Shown here: positions 1 to 9,126 of the stretch, piece by piece
Layout of the letters: each line of letters starts with the position of its first letter
Numbering within the stretch: position 1 is the first letter of the stretch
NCBI GenBank assembly: GCA_963675565.2
Contig: CAXXYD010000004.1
Location: 248,001-312,000, forward strand
Source of the DNA: JARRKU01 sp963675565
Lineage (GTDB): Bacteria; Desulfobacterota; Desulfobacteria; Desulfobacterales; Desulfosarcinaceae
Direction: 5' to 3'
Length of the DNA: 64,000 bases
Position numbers and translations under genes: made by a program
Notes under the pieces: model-generated
What the model saw: only the letters and a program-made list of their open reading frames with translations
Database searches by the model: none
Told to the model about the DNA's origin: nothing

Positions 1-335
1 AACCGCTTGTCCAATCCACGGGCGTATCCCTGATAAACCAGCGTGGCATCAAAATAACGATCGCAGAGCACCACCTGCCCGGCCGCCAACCGGGGTTTGA
101 TCAAAGTGCGGATGTGCTGGACCCGATCGGCCATATAGAGCAGCAATTCAGCGGCCGCATCGAGATCATTGTTGGCCGGATCCAGCAATACCCCTCGAAT
201 CTGGCTGCCGATGGCGGTTCCGCCGGGCTCCCGGGTGGTCAGGCAGGCATAGCCTCTGGCTTCCAGAAATGCAACGATGTTTTCGATCTGGGTCGTCTTG
301 CCGGCGCCCTCGATACCTTCCAGCGTAATGAACAT
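1..335 (-). CDS. tmk: Thymidylate kinase, N-terminal part (runs off the window)
   Basis: Phosphorylates dTMP to dTDP with ATP in the cytoplasm. About 111 N-terminal residues are visible. They begin MFITLEGIEGAGKTTQ, with the P-loop GIEGAGKT, followed by the REPGGT substrate loop and a CDRYFDATLVYQG segment matching the family's (D/E)RY...YQG region. The 3' end lies outside the window. The start ATG at 333-335 is one base from the stop codon of the upstream HD-domain gene, so the two genes are co-transcribed and probably translationally coupled. The identification is firm; only completeness is unknown. Confidence 0.9.
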   Translation of the reverse strand, partial: MFITLEGIEGAGKTTQIENIVAFLEARGYACLTTREPGGTAIGSQIRGVLLDPANNDLDAAAELLLYMADRVQHIRTLIKPRLAAGQVVLCDRYFDATLVYQGYARGLDKR

Positions 336-336
336 A

Positions 337-1326
337 TCAAGCTCCGGGGGCGTTGGCGCCCTTGAAAAACTGTCGCTCCAACAATCGATGATAGGCCGTC
401 CAGGGTTCGTCGGCATCGTCTGCAGCCATGAATTCCCGAATGGCATTGACCCGCGAGTCGATTTCGTCGATGTAGTTGAGTAAAACCGCCTCGATGGTCT
501 TGGGCGGCTCCGGGGATCCAAAGGCGCGTGTCCCGTGATGGCTGACAATCATGTGTTTGACCAGGTCGGCCGTCTCTTTTGGAAACCCCTCAATGGCGGT
601 GATTTTGGTATTGACCATCTCAATTCCGATGGTGATGTGGCTCAAAAGCCGTCCTTCATCGGTATAATCGATGCTGTTCTGATAGCTTAATTCCCGCAGT
701 TTGCCGATATCGTGCAAAACAGCGCCCGCAATCAGCAGGTCGCGATCCACACCGCTGTAATGCCCGGCGATCTTATCCGCCAGCAACGTCATGGACAGGG
801 TATGCTCCAGCAACCCGCCAATGTAAGCATGGTGCATTTTCTTGGCTGCAGGGGCGCGTTTAAACCGATCGACAATTTGCTCATCACCCCAAAAGGCACG
901 TAACAATGCATGCAGGAAATGATCGGACAAGGTTTCGGTAACCGCTTTGAGACGATCGAACATTTGATCCACATCACGTCCGGTAGCCGGCAGGAAATCT
1001 TCGGGCGCAACCTGATCGGCATCAACGGATGAAACCGATTTGATGACCAGTTGGAGGGCGCCGCGGTACTCGCCGGCGGTTGCCTTCACGCGCACATAGT
1101 CACCTGCGCCGGCCGCTGCCGCGATGCGGGGGACATTGTCCCATGCCACGCCCTTGATGCGTCCGCTCTTATCGGCAATCGTCAAATTCAAAAAGGGATT
1201 CCCGTCCCGCTTGTGGGCCATATTTTTTTCAGCCAGCACAAAAACATCATCGATTTTGTCGCCGGCTGCGATTTGCGCTACAAAAACCGCTTTCGATTCT
1301 GCCATACCGCTTTCTCTTTCTTCCAT
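337..1326 (-). CDS. 3'-5' exoribonuclease YhaM-like protein (OB fold + HD domain)
   Basis: Predicted cytoplasmic nuclease of the YhaM type, 329 residues. Residues about 15-100 form an OB-fold nucleic-acid-binding domain (KSGRIKGVAWDN region). Residues about 160-290 form an HD phosphohydrolase domain, with His175 in GLLEHT, the HD pair at 205-206 in LHDIGKL, and a later MIVSHHG histidine pair. This order matches YhaM, which degrades RNA and single-stranded DNA 3' to 5'. The gene lies directly upstream of tmk (1-nt gap). A second in-frame ATG eight codons in is a possible alternative start. The role is assigned by family and was not seen directly. Confidence 0.8.
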   Translation of the reverse strand: MEERESGMAESKAVFVAQIAAGDKIDDVFVLAEKNMAHKRDGNPFLNLTIADKSGRIKGVAWDNVPRIAAAAGAGDYVRVKATAGEYRGALQLVIKSVSSVDADQVAPEDFLPATGRDVDQMFDRLKAVTETLSDHFLHALLRAFWGDEQIVDRFKRAPAAKKMHHAYIGGLLEHTLSMTLLADKIAGHYSGVDRDLLIAGAVLHDIGKLRELSYQNSIDYTDEGRLLSHITIGIEMVNTKITAIEGFPKETADLVKHMIVSHHGTRAFGSPEPPKTIEAVLLNYIDEIDSRVNAIREFMAADDADEPWTAYHRLLERQFFKGANAPGA

Positions 1327-1381
1327 CGGCCGCTTGCCTCAGGAGCCCATTCAGTTTTCTGCAGCGGCGTTCCGCCCGCAC

Positions 1382-2071
1382 TCAATCTTCCTCGGCCCCG
1401 GCCGACTTATCAATGTCCAGGATCAGCGCCCCGCCGGCATGCCGCCGGGTGCGATAACGGGTAATCTCAGCCAATTTCCGCGTTATGTCACCCATTTGTT
1501 CAATTTTCTCCCGAATGGCGTCCAGTCGGGCATAGTTCGGATCTTCACGGGAAAGTTCCATCATCAAAATCTGGATCGCCCCAAGCACATATTGAAGCGG
1601 CTGATTAAGCTTGTGGCAAACGCCGCCCGCAGTTTCCAGCACTCCTTTGAGCTTCTCACCCTCTGTTCGTTTTTCCTCCACTTTTTGCAGCTCGAGCAAT
1701 CGGCCGATACGGGTCAGCAACTCGACACGGCGGACAGGCTTACACACAAAATCGTGCCCACCGGCTTTAAATGCCTCCTCCAGCACCGCGTCCTGGGTGC
1801 TGGAGGTAACAAAAATCACCGGTATACGGCCGACATCCGGGTCATTGCGCAACTCACGACAAATATCGATCCCACTGGTGCCGGGCATTTGCACATCCAT
1901 AAGAATAATCGTCGGCCGGTATTTTCTGGCCTTTTCCAGACCGCTGCGCCCATCGGCGGCGGTAATAACACCGTAGCCGGCTTTGCCCAGCACACAAGCA
2001 ATGACCTCCACGGTAACCGGGTCATCATCCACGATCAAAATGGTGACCTTTTCAGGGATCGGTTTTATCAT
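1382..2071 (-). CDS. Response regulator receiver fused to a DHp-like domain without an ATPase domain
   Basis: The N-terminal residues (about 1-125) form a standard receiver: ILIVDDDP acidic pocket, phospho-acceptor Asp in ILMDVQMPG, conserved Thr/Ser in FVTSS, and Lys in VCKPV. After a coiled linker, residues about 145-215 read GGVCHKLNQPLQ, which resembles the H-box of histidine-kinase DHp domains (usual form CHELNQPLQ). No N, G1 or G2 ATP-binding boxes follow before the stop. It may therefore be a phosphotransfer or dimerisation module that depends on a partner kinase. The ATG at 2071 is preferred over an upstream TTG at 2086. It follows surE at short distance on the same strand. The output is unknown. 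Confidence 0.75.
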   Translation of the reverse strand: MIKPIPEKVTILIVDDDPVTVEVIACVLGKAGYGVITAADGRSGLEKARKYRPTIILMDVQMPGTSGIDICRELRNDPDVGRIPVIFVTSSTQDAVLEEAFKAGGHDFVCKPVRRVELLTRIGRLLELQKVEEKRTEGEKLKGVLETAGGVCHKLNQPLQYVLGAIQILMMELSREDPNYARLDAIREKIEQMGDITRKLAEITRYRTRRHAGGALILDIDKSAGAEED

Positions 2072-2088
2072 GATTCGGCATACCAATT

Positions 2089-2877
2089 CTATGGCCGAAA
2101 GCCATTTTCAAAATCCCATTTCCTGAGCGCTTCCAGTGCATCGTAATCGGTCATGTCACAACGAACCGGTGTAACGGAAATGTAGTTGCTATTCAGCAGG
2201 GCCCCATCCGAGTCCCTGTGATTGTGCCGGGGTGACACATCGCTTCCCTGCCAGTAGTAAACGCGATTGCGGGGGTCCTGCCGCCGGTCGAAATATTCGC
2301 CGTACAAGGCACGCCCCTGCCGGCTGACGCGCACCCCGGCCGTCCGGCCCGATAATACATTGGGTACATTGATATTGAGAAAAACGCCGGGCGGCATCCC
2401 TTTGGCATCGACCAGGGGAACCACGTGTGCAATAAATTTCGCCGCCAGATCATAGACAGGATCTTCATCGACCTGCACCGAAACAGCCATGGCCGCGATG
2501 CCGTACAAAGCGGCCTCTTTGGCAGCCGCTACCGTACCGGAGTAATTGAGATTGACGCCTACATTGGCCCCTGGATTGATCCCCGATATGACCAGGTCGG
2601 GCCTCTTTTGAAGCAGTTCAACCACGGCCAACTTGATACAGTCTGCAGGTGTACCGGAAACCGACCATCCCCGGAAACCGCCATTGACCGTAATTTGTGT
2701 TGCCCGTATCGGATGGTGCAGGGTAATGCCATGGCCCACCGCGCTGCGTTCTCTGTCCGGCGCCACCACCGCGACATTGTGGCGCGGACTTAATACACGG
2801 TGCAACGCCCAGAGCCCTTCGGCATGGATACCGTCATCGTTGGTCAATAAAATGTTCAGCCGCTTATCTTCAGTCAT
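2089..2877 (-). CDS. surE: 5'/3'-nucleotidase SurE
   Basis: Metal-dependent nucleoside monophosphate phosphatase, 262 residues, the usual SurE length. The signature is clear: ILLTNDDGIHAEGL with the DD metal ligands near the N-terminus, the VAPDRERSAVGHGIT segment, and VISGINPGANVGVNLNYSGTVAAAKEA in the centre. It is divergent from lptD, with a 174-bp intergenic region between the two. The gene probably leads a minus-strand unit with the receiver protein downstream. SurE is linked to stationary-phase survival in other bacteria; nothing here shows the physiological role. Confidence 0.93.
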   Translation of the reverse strand: MTEDKRLNILLTNDDGIHAEGLWALHRVLSPRHNVAVVAPDRERSAVGHGITLHHPIRATQITVNGGFRGWSVSGTPADCIKLAVVELLQKRPDLVISGINPGANVGVNLNYSGTVAAAKEAALYGIAAMAVSVQVDEDPVYDLAAKFIAHVVPLVDAKGMPPGVFLNINVPNVLSGRTAGVRVSRQGRALYGEYFDRRQDPRNRVYYWQGSDVSPRHNHRDSDGALLNSNYISVTPVRCDMTDYDALEALRKWDFENGFRP

Positions 2878-2993
2878 AAAACGCTATTTCTACTTTACGC
2901 TGTTGTCGCCGGTGGCCCGGCAACTGTCGCACAGATAACGCTGTCGACCTGGCGCCAGCCCTGTTTCGGCTTTGCTGCGCCTTGAGGTTGATA

Positions 2994-3023
2994 TTGATTT
3001 TTTAGTAATTCTAGCTCTATAGT
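2994..3023 (+). promoter_or_regulatory. Candidate sigma-70 promoter of lptD
   Basis: TTGATT (2994-2999), an 18-nt spacer and TATAGT (3018-3023) in an AT-rich stretch between the divergent surE and lptD genes. The spacing and match are reasonable but were judged by eye only. Confidence 0.4.
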
Positions 3024-3051
3024 GAAAAATTTACTTTGAGGCAAGAGTGGA

Positions 3052-5370
3052 TTGGTTTTCAACGGCATGCTTCACAAGATCACAGGATATCCTCCGAACC
3101 CACGTTTTAAGATGGATTTGAGAGCGCACCCTTTCCGCATGCGGCCATTGATCGGCAAACTCATATTCAGCATGATCATCTTATTCGCCGTCCTGGTGCA
3201 TGTTTCGGCTGACGCGGACGAAGTGCCTGACCCGGAGCTATCGGCGCCCTGGCAGATCAGTGCGGATCAAATTGAATACGACCAGGGAAAAAGCGAATAT
3301 CTGGCCAGAGGCAACGTCAGCATCATGAGGAAAGGCCGCACACTTACGGCCGACACGGTGCGTCTCAACCAGGGCTCCCAGAAAGCGTTTGCCCAGGGAA
3401 ATGTCCGCCTGGTTTACGATGACAGCGTGCTGTCCGGCCGGCAGCTGGATCTCGATCTGGAATCCGAAACAGGCACCCTGATTGACGGCTCGGTATTTAT
3501 TTCACCCAACCATTTGTATTTGTCCGGCAAACGTATTCGTAAAACAGGCGCCCAGACATTTGCCGCGGAGCAGGCCCGAATCACCTCCTGCGAGGGTTCC
3601 GACCCGGATTGGATGGTGACGGGCGATGATTTGAAAGTCACCGTCGAGGGATACGGGTTTGCCAAGCACACCACCTTGTGGGCCGGCAAAATACCGGTTT
3701 TCTATAGCCCCTATCTGATTTTCCCGGTCAAATTAAAGCGGCAATCCGGGTTGCTGATGCCCGAAATAGGTTACTCCGATCGCAGGGGATCCGAATATCA
3801 ACAGCCGTTTTTCTGGGCGATCGACGAAAGCAGCGACGCCACGATTTACGCCCATTACATGTCCCAGCGGGGTGTGCGAACCGGGCTGGAGTACCGCTAC
3901 GTCATCGATCAGGATGCCAAAGGAGCCCTTTTTATGGAAGGTTTTTCCGACCAGCGCACCGACGACGGCCATGGCGATGCCAGCGCGCTATGGGGCTATG
4001 AAGGCGACAGCCAACTCAGAACCAATGACGACCGCTGGTGGTTCAGGATGAAACACGACCAGCAGGTGGGGTTCGGACTCAAGGCCAAGCTGGATCTCGA
4101 TATTGTCAGCGACCAGGATTACCTCACCGAGTTCAAATCAAGCTACAATGGATTTGATGACACCCGGGGCTATTTTGAAACAACCTTCGGACGACAAATT
4201 GACGATTACAACGATGCCGTGCGGCTCAATCGGCTGAATCTGAATCGCACCTGGGATCTGTACAACTTTAACGCCGACTTGCGCTGGTACGACGACATCA
4301 TCAAACGCAACGAGGACGAAGAGGACGACACCCTCCAGCAATTGCCGGTAATCGCTGTGGACGGCGTCAAGCAAGCTCTGGGAAACTCCCCGCTCTATTA
4401 CGATATGACGGCCAGTTATTCCCATTTTTACCGCATTTACGGCACCCAGGGGCAACGGGTCGATCTGTATCCCCGGCTTTACTATCCATTCAACTGGCTT
4501 GAATCCGTTTCCGTGGAACCTTCGGTAGGATTACGCCAGACCGCATGGCACATCGATCGCTACGATACTGAACCGGAACACGGCCGGGACAATCTGTATC
4601 GCGCCATCTATGATGTGAAGGTGGATGCCTCCACCGAATTTTATCGGGTCTTCGACATCGACATGGCCGGCAGCGACCGGCTCAAGCATGCGGTCAAACC
4701 CGAAATCGTTTATGAATTTACCCCCGACCAGGGCCAAAACGATTTCCCCATTTTCGACGAGTTGGATCGCATCGCTCCAAAAAACCTGATCACCTACAGC
4801 ATAACCAACTCCCTTATCGCCCGTAGCCCGGCACCCTCCGCGGCAGATGCCGCAGTTAACGCATACAACCCATTTTTACGGTTCAAATTAAGCCAGAGCT
4901 TTGATATCGATGCGCACAATGCACAAGACCCGGAACCGTTCTCAAACATTGCCGCAGAACTGGAAATAAACCCGGGCCGATATATCAGCATGGACGCCGA
5001 TGCCCAGTGGTCGGTCTATGACCAGCGGCTCGAGTCTTTCAACAACGACCTGGCCTTCTGGAACTCGCACGGTGACCGGCTCTCCATGGATTACCGCTAC
5101 ACCCGGGAATCCGGCGATACAACCGATGACGGCATTCATTCGGTCAATCTGGGCGCCATTTATGCCGTTGCGGAACAATGGAAGCTGCGCGCCGACCATG
5201 AGCACAACATCTATGCAGACAAGGCCATCGAGTCGAGCCTCGGCATCAGTTACCGCTCCCAGTGCTGGGGGGTGGATTTTAACTACGCGGTGGAGTACAA
5301 TGACGATAACGACAATCACAAGTTCACCATCCAGTTCAACCTGCTCGGATTGGGCAATGTCGGCAATTAA
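3052..5370 (+). CDS. lptD: LPS-assembly protein LptD (OstA)
   Basis: Outer-membrane beta-barrel that inserts lipopolysaccharide into the outer leaflet with LptE. 772 residues from the TTG at 3052. A hydrophobic signal segment (GKLIFSMIILFAVLVHVSA) ends near residue 53. It is followed by the OstA/LptA-like beta-jellyroll (QISADQIEYDQGKSEYLARG... repeated GNV strands, about residues 65-170) and the long C-terminal LptD barrel rich in aromatic and acidic strands. The start is uncertain: ATGs at 3067, 3112 and 3139 are all in frame, and 3139 would place the signal peptide at the N-terminus. It is followed within 50 nt by heptose genes on the same strand, consistent with LPS biogenesis. Confidence 0.88.
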   Translation: MVFNGMLHKITGYPPNPRFKMDLRAHPFRMRPLIGKLIFSMIILFAVLVHVSADADEVPDPELSAPWQISADQIEYDQGKSEYLARGNVSIMRKGRTLTADTVRLNQGSQKAFAQGNVRLVYDDSVLSGRQLDLDLESETGTLIDGSVFISPNHLYLSGKRIRKTGAQTFAAEQARITSCEGSDPDWMVTGDDLKVTVEGYGFAKHTTLWAGKIPVFYSPYLIFPVKLKRQSGLLMPEIGYSDRRGSEYQQPFFWAIDESSDATIYAHYMSQRGVRTGLEYRYVIDQDAKGALFMEGFSDQRTDDGHGDASALWGYEGDSQLRTNDDRWWFRMKHDQQVGFGLKAKLDLDIVSDQDYLTEFKSSYNGFDDTRGYFETTFGRQIDDYNDAVRLNRLNLNRTWDLYNFNADLRWYDDIIKRNEDEEDDTLQQLPVIAVDGVKQALGNSPLYYDMTASYSHFYRIYGTQGQRVDLYPRLYYPFNWLESVSVEPSVGLRQTAWHIDRYDTEPEHGRDNLYRAIYDVKVDASTEFYRVFDIDMAGSDRLKHAVKPEIVYEFTPDQGQNDFPIFDELDRIAPKNLITYSITNSLIARSPAPSAADAAVNAYNPFLRFKLSQSFDIDAHNAQDPEPFSNIAAELEINPGRYISMDADAQWSVYDQRLESFNNDLAFWNSHGDRLSMDYRYTRESGDTTDDGIHSVNLGAIYAVAEQWKLRADHEHNIYADKAIESSLGISYRSQCWGVDFNYAVEYNDDNDNHKFTIQFNLLGLGNVGN

Positions 5371-5418
5371 GGTCATGCCCGGTGACGATGCGGCCCCGCG
5401 GCGGAAAGGAAAAACCCC

Positions 5419-6414
5419 ATGATCATCGTCAGAACGCCGTTGCGCATCAGTTTTGTGGGCGGCGGTTCAGACCTCAGGGCGTTCTACGCCCACAGCAACG
5501 GCCAGGTGGTATGCACGGCTATCGATAAGTTTATATACGCCATCGTTAAAGAGCGTTTCGATGAAATGATCTATATCAACTACTCCAAAAAAGAAACCGT
5601 TGCCCGGGTGGATGACATCCAGCACGACCTGGTCCGTGAGGCCATGAAAATCACCGGAGTTGAAAAAGGCATCGAAATCACCACACTGGCCGACATCCCG
5701 TCCAGCGGATCCGGGCTGGGCAGTTCAAGTTCCGTCACCGTGGCCTTGCTGCACGCGCTGTATGCCTATCAAAACACCCTGGTCACTGCAGAACGGCTGG
5801 CCCGGGAGGCATGTCAAATCGAAATCGATATCCTGGGCAAGCCCATCGGGCGGCAGGATCAGTACGCCGCCGCCTACGGTGGCGTCAACCGGTTCATCTT
5901 TAGACCCGATGACACCACAGAACGTCTTGCGGTCAAAATGGACCACGGCGTCCGGCGCAAATTCTCCTCCTGCCTGCTGCTTTATTATACCGGTATAACC
6001 CGCAGCGCCAATGATATCCTCAGTCGTCAGAAGTCGAATATGGATGCCGAAGAAAAACGCAGGACAATGCTTGAAATGGTTCAACTGGTCGCTCCTTTCA
6101 CCCAGGCCATGGAAAACGGTGATATTGAAACATGCGGCCGTCTGCTGGATCAAAACTGGCTCCTGAAACAACAAATGGCGTCGGGCATCTCCAATGAGAA
6201 AATCGCCCGGATGCATGATCTGGCCAAAAAGGCCGGAGCATTGGCCGGAAAAGTCTGCGGGGCCGGGGGCGGCGGTTTCCTGCTCCTGATGGTGCCGCGG
6301 GAAAACCAGAACAAAGTGTTCGAGGCCATGCGGTCCTACCGGGAACTGCCTTTCATGATTGAAGAGTGCGGCAGCAAGGTCATTTTTGACGACCGCTCCT
6401 ATTCCAGCAAGTAG
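5419..6414 (+). CDS. GHMP-family sugar kinase, HddA-like (D-glycero-D-manno-heptose 7-phosphate kinase)
   Basis: 331 residues. It starts IIVRTPLRISFVGGGSDL, typical of the sugar-1-kinase branch of GHMP kinases, and carries the ATP-binding motif PSSGSGLGSSSSV (about residues 94-106) and a C-terminal GKVCGAGGGGFLL motif. The family phosphorylates C1 of heptose 7-phosphate on the way to GDP-heptose. That assignment is supported by the GmhA-like isomerase and nucleotidyltransferase within 3 kb. A fucokinase-like specificity cannot be excluded. It is probably co-transcribed with lptD. Confidence 0.78.
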   Translation: MIIVRTPLRISFVGGGSDLRAFYAHSNGQVVCTAIDKFIYAIVKERFDEMIYINYSKKETVARVDDIQHDLVREAMKITGVEKGIEITTLADIPSSGSGLGSSSSVTVALLHALYAYQNTLVTAERLAREACQIEIDILGKPIGRQDQYAAAYGGVNRFIFRPDDTTERLAVKMDHGVRRKFSSCLLLYYTGITRSANDILSRQKSNMDAEEKRRTMLEMVQLVAPFTQAMENGDIETCGRLLDQNWLLKQQMASGISNEKIARMHDLAKKAGALAGKVCGAGGGGFLLLMVPRENQNKVFEAMRSYRELPFMIEECGSKVIFDDRSYSSK

Positions 6415-6491
6415 GGAAAGCCCAAAGATCAAAATCCGAATCACAAAAACGCTGTAAATTTTAAATCAGGCCGTCATCCATCATTTAATAT

Positions 6492-6519
6492 TTGGATTTT
6501 TTGCACTTTAAAATAATAT
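6492..6519 (+). promoter_or_regulatory. Candidate sigma-70 promoter of the epimerase-nucleotidyltransferase-isomerase unit
   Basis: TTGGAT (6492-6497), a 16-nt spacer and TAATAT (6514-6519) inside a distinctly AT-rich 153-bp gap. The start codon of the next gene is about 50 nt downstream. Confidence 0.45.
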
Positions 6520-6567
6520 ACGGGTCATGAACTGTCACCCACACAAAACGACAAAGATGGTCTCAAA

Positions 6568-7704
6568 ATGAAAATACTGATTACCGGCGGGGCCGGATTT
6601 ATCGGTTCACATACCGCCGATGCCTTGATTGAGCAGGGGCACGACGTTCGCCTGCTGGACAATTTGCAGAAAACGGTTCATCCCAGGGGCATTCCGGCTT
6701 ACCTCAACCCCAAAGCCGAATTCATCCTGGGCGATGTGTGCCACGCCGACACACTGAAAAATGCGCTGAAGGATGTGGAGGCCGTGTATCATCTGGCGGC
6801 ATACCAGGATTATCTAACCGATTTTTCAACCTTTTTTTCTGTAAATGCTGTATCGACGGCGCTTTTGTACGAGATCCTGGTGGGTGAACCCGGACTGCAC
6901 AGGGTGCAAAAGGTGGTTGTGGCCGCCAGTCAGGCCGTAATGGGTGAAGGCCGGTACCGATGTGAACCCTGTGCCCGTGACGGCAGGGGAGACCAATATC
7001 CGGATATTCGGGTCGAAGCCCAGTTGTCCAAAGGCCGGTGGGAACACCGATGCCCCCATTGCGGCCAGGTCCTGCAATGGCAGCCTTCCGATGAGCGGGT
7101 CATCAATCCGTGCAATCAATATGCCTTGTCCAAACACGCCCAGGAACAAATTGCCATCCAGTTGGGCAGGCGCTATGACATTCCCTCGGCGGTGATGCGC
7201 TATTCAATCGTGCAGGGGCCGCGGCAATCTTTTTACAATGCCTATTCCGGCGCCATGCGAATATTCGCTTTGTCGCTGTTTTTTGACAAAGCCCCGCTGA
7301 TCTACGAAGACGGGCAGCAAATCCGCGATTTTGTCAACATCAAAGATGTGGTGGCGGCCAACCTGCTGGTGCTGAACAAAGACGAAGCAAATTTCAAGGT
7401 TTTCAATGTCGGCGGCGGCAAGGCATGGACCGTATCCCGGTTTTATGCGGCCATGCAGGATATCGTTGGAAAACAAATCGCCCCCAAGCTCGACGGCTAT
7501 TACCGCTATGGCGATACGCGCCATATCTTTTCAGACACCCGGCGGCTCCGGGAACTGGGATGGTTGCCCCGCCATACGGTAACCGACAGCATTCGGGACT
7601 ACTGGGGCTATCTGGCGACGCACCAGGACAAGACGGATATCCTGGCCTATGCTGAAAAACATATGCGCCAGTTGAATGTTATCCGAAAAAGCACCTGTTC
7701 CTGA
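6568..7704 (+). CDS. Extended SDR NAD-dependent nucleotide-sugar epimerase/dehydratase with a CxxC-CxxC insert
   Basis: 378 residues. The Rossmann motif GGAGFIGSHTADAL is at the N-terminus, an acidic residue follows strand 2 (LLDN), and the catalytic YALSK (YxxxK) is at about residue 188. These features place it among the nucleotide-sugar epimerases/dehydratases. Unusually, residues about 131-172 hold an insert with CEPC and CPHC pairs, which looks like a zinc ribbon and is absent from ordinary GalE/HldD enzymes. The next gene's ATG overlaps its stop, so the two are coupled. The likely substrate is the GDP- or other NDP-heptose made by its neighbours, but this is inference. Confidence 0.8.
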   Translation: MKILITGGAGFIGSHTADALIEQGHDVRLLDNLQKTVHPRGIPAYLNPKAEFILGDVCHADTLKNALKDVEAVYHLAAYQDYLTDFSTFFSVNAVSTALLYEILVGEPGLHRVQKVVVAASQAVMGEGRYRCEPCARDGRGDQYPDIRVEAQLSKGRWEHRCPHCGQVLQWQPSDERVINPCNQYALSKHAQEQIAIQLGRRYDIPSAVMRYSIVQGPRQSFYNAYSGAMRIFALSLFFDKAPLIYEDGQQIRDFVNIKDVVAANLLVLNKDEANFKVFNVGGGKAWTVSRFYAAMQDIVGKQIAPKLDGYYRYGDTRHIFSDTRRLRELGWLPRHTVTDSIRDYWGYLATHQDKTDILAYAEKHMRQLNVIRKSTCS

Positions 7705-8429
7705 TGAAAGCCATTCTTTTAGCCGCAGGAAAAGGCACGCGTTTAAAACCCTATACGGACCGGCACCCCAAATGCCTGATTCCGATCTACGGGGTCCCGT
7801 TGCTGAAGATCTGGATCGACCTGTTGGCGCAATATGGCGTATCGGATGTCCTGATCAACACCCACCACCATGCCGGCCAGGTTGAAAACTTTATCCGCAC
7901 CGTTCAGCCCCGGGTCCCCATCCGCCTTCAAACGGTTCACGAACCCAATTTGAGGGGCAGTGCCGGCACCCTGTGGCATAACCGCGCTTTTGTGCAAGAC
8001 CAGCCGGACTTTATCATTGCCTATGCCGACAACCTGACCAACGTCAACCTGGGAAAAATGATTGACATTCATCGGGGTTTTAGATCTATGGGGGGAGTTT
8101 TGACCATGGGCCTGATCCATGCCCCGAATCCGGAAGCCTGTGGCATTGTCACTCTTGATAAAGAAAACAGAATCATTACGTTTGTAGAAAAACCATCGAA
8201 TCCGGAAAGCAACCTCGCCAATGGGGGGGTGTATATTGCCACCGCGGAAATTTTCGACCACTTTGACGAACATATGGACAATGCCAGGGGTGTGGTCGAT
8301 ATCGGCCACCACCTCCTGCCGCGGTTAACGGGCAAAATGTTCGGATATCGGATTGCCCCGGCGTTCCTGAAGGACATCGGAACGCCCCAGGCCTACCAGG
8401 AAGCCCTGGCGCAATGGCCGCAGCAGTAA
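7704..8429 (+). CDS. Sugar-phosphate nucleotidyltransferase, HddC-like
   Basis: 241 residues. The N-terminal signature AILLAAGKGTRLKPYTDRHPKCLIPI is that of NTP-transferases that build NDP-sugars; Lys23 in PKCL is the usual substrate-contacting lysine. IAYADNL supplies the metal-binding Asp, and GGVYI lies near the C-terminus. Its length matches HddC (D-glycero-D-manno-heptose 1-phosphate guanylyltransferase) more than the longer RmlA. It sits between an epimerase (1-base ATGA-type overlap) and a GmhA-like isomerase, which supports heptose activation. The nucleotide (GDP, ADP or CDP) cannot be read from the sequence. Confidence 0.78.
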   Translation: MKAILLAAGKGTRLKPYTDRHPKCLIPIYGVPLLKIWIDLLAQYGVSDVLINTHHHAGQVENFIRTVQPRVPIRLQTVHEPNLRGSAGTLWHNRAFVQDQPDFIIAYADNLTNVNLGKMIDIHRGFRSMGGVLTMGLIHAPNPEACGIVTLDKENRIITFVEKPSNPESNLANGGVYIATAEIFDHFDEHMDNARGVVDIGHHLLPRLTGKMFGYRIAPAFLKDIGTPQAYQEALAQWPQQ

Positions 8430-8457
8430 ACTTATGCGCAAACAGGACAAATACCCT

Positions 8458-9045
8458 ATGAACTTCAAGCGTTTTGCACTCGCATATACCGACCGGCTGA
8501 AAAACGTCATCGATGCGTTTGACATCGAAGCCCTGGAAAAAATGGTGCATGCCATCTTGGACGCCCATGCCCGCAAGGCCAATATCTTTACCATGGGAAA
8601 CGGCGGCAGCGGCTCTACGGCCGCTCATCTGGCATGTGATATCAACAAGGGCTGCTGCGCCGACCTGGACCGTAAATTCAGGATGATCTGCCTTAACGAC
8701 AATATTCCCACCATGCTGGCTTTGGCCAATGACATCTCCTACGAAGCCGTGTTTGTGGAGCAAATGAAGAATTTCTTTGGCGAAGGGGACCTGGTTCTGG
8801 GCATATCGGGAAGCGGGAACTCGGAAAATGTGCTTCAGGCGGTTCAGTATGCAGCCGCCAACGGCGGTAAAACCATGGGATGGAGCGGATTCGGGGGCGG
8901 CAAACTGGCCGCGATGGCGGACTTGGCATTTGTCGTTGAAAGCCATGATATGCAACAGGTGGAGGATGCGCACATGATCCTCACCCATATGGTGATGCAG
9001 TCTGTTTATGCCGCACTGCACGATGGCAAATTGCCTGAATGCTGA
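8458..9045 (+). CDS. gmhA: Phosphoheptose isomerase-like SIS protein (GmhA family)
   Basis: 195 residues and a single SIS domain. FTMGNGGSGSTAAHLACDI (about residues 45-63) and LVLGISGSGNSENVLQA (about 110-126) are the two sugar-phosphate-binding segments. A late HMILTHMV histidine region is typical of GmhA, which converts sedoheptulose 7-phosphate into heptose 7-phosphate. The ATG at 8458 has an AGGA motif about 10 nt upstream and is preferred over an ATG at 8434. Together with the kinase and nucleotidyltransferase it gives three steps of NDP-heptose synthesis. The GmhB phosphatase is not in the window. Confidence 0.8.
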   Translation: MNFKRFALAYTDRLKNVIDAFDIEALEKMVHAILDAHARKANIFTMGNGGSGSTAAHLACDINKGCCADLDRKFRMICLNDNIPTMLALANDISYEAVFVEQMKNFFGEGDLVLGISGSGNSENVLQAVQYAAANGGKTMGWSGFGGGKLAAMADLAFVVESHDMQQVEDAHMILTHMVMQSVYAALHDGKLPEC

Positions 9046-9072
9046 AACGATATAGCCGCAAAAAGTAAAATA

Positions 9073-9092
9073 CCGGGCCCCTGCGGGCCCGG
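9073..9092 (+). terminator. GC-rich hairpin after the heptose genes
   Basis: An 8-bp perfect stem (CCGGGCCC / GGGCCCGG) with a 4-nt loop lies 28 nt after the isomerase stop. Only a weak T run follows, so it could be a terminator, a pause site or an attenuator in front of the NusG-like gene. Confidence 0.4.
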
Positions 9093-9126
9093 CTTTGCGG
9101 ATGAATAAAAAGAAAGCCCACAGTCC

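Noticed and set aside
1124..2146. A 340-residue open frame on the plus strand
   Set aside because: It is antisense to the receiver and HD-domain genes; no domain or start signal was found.
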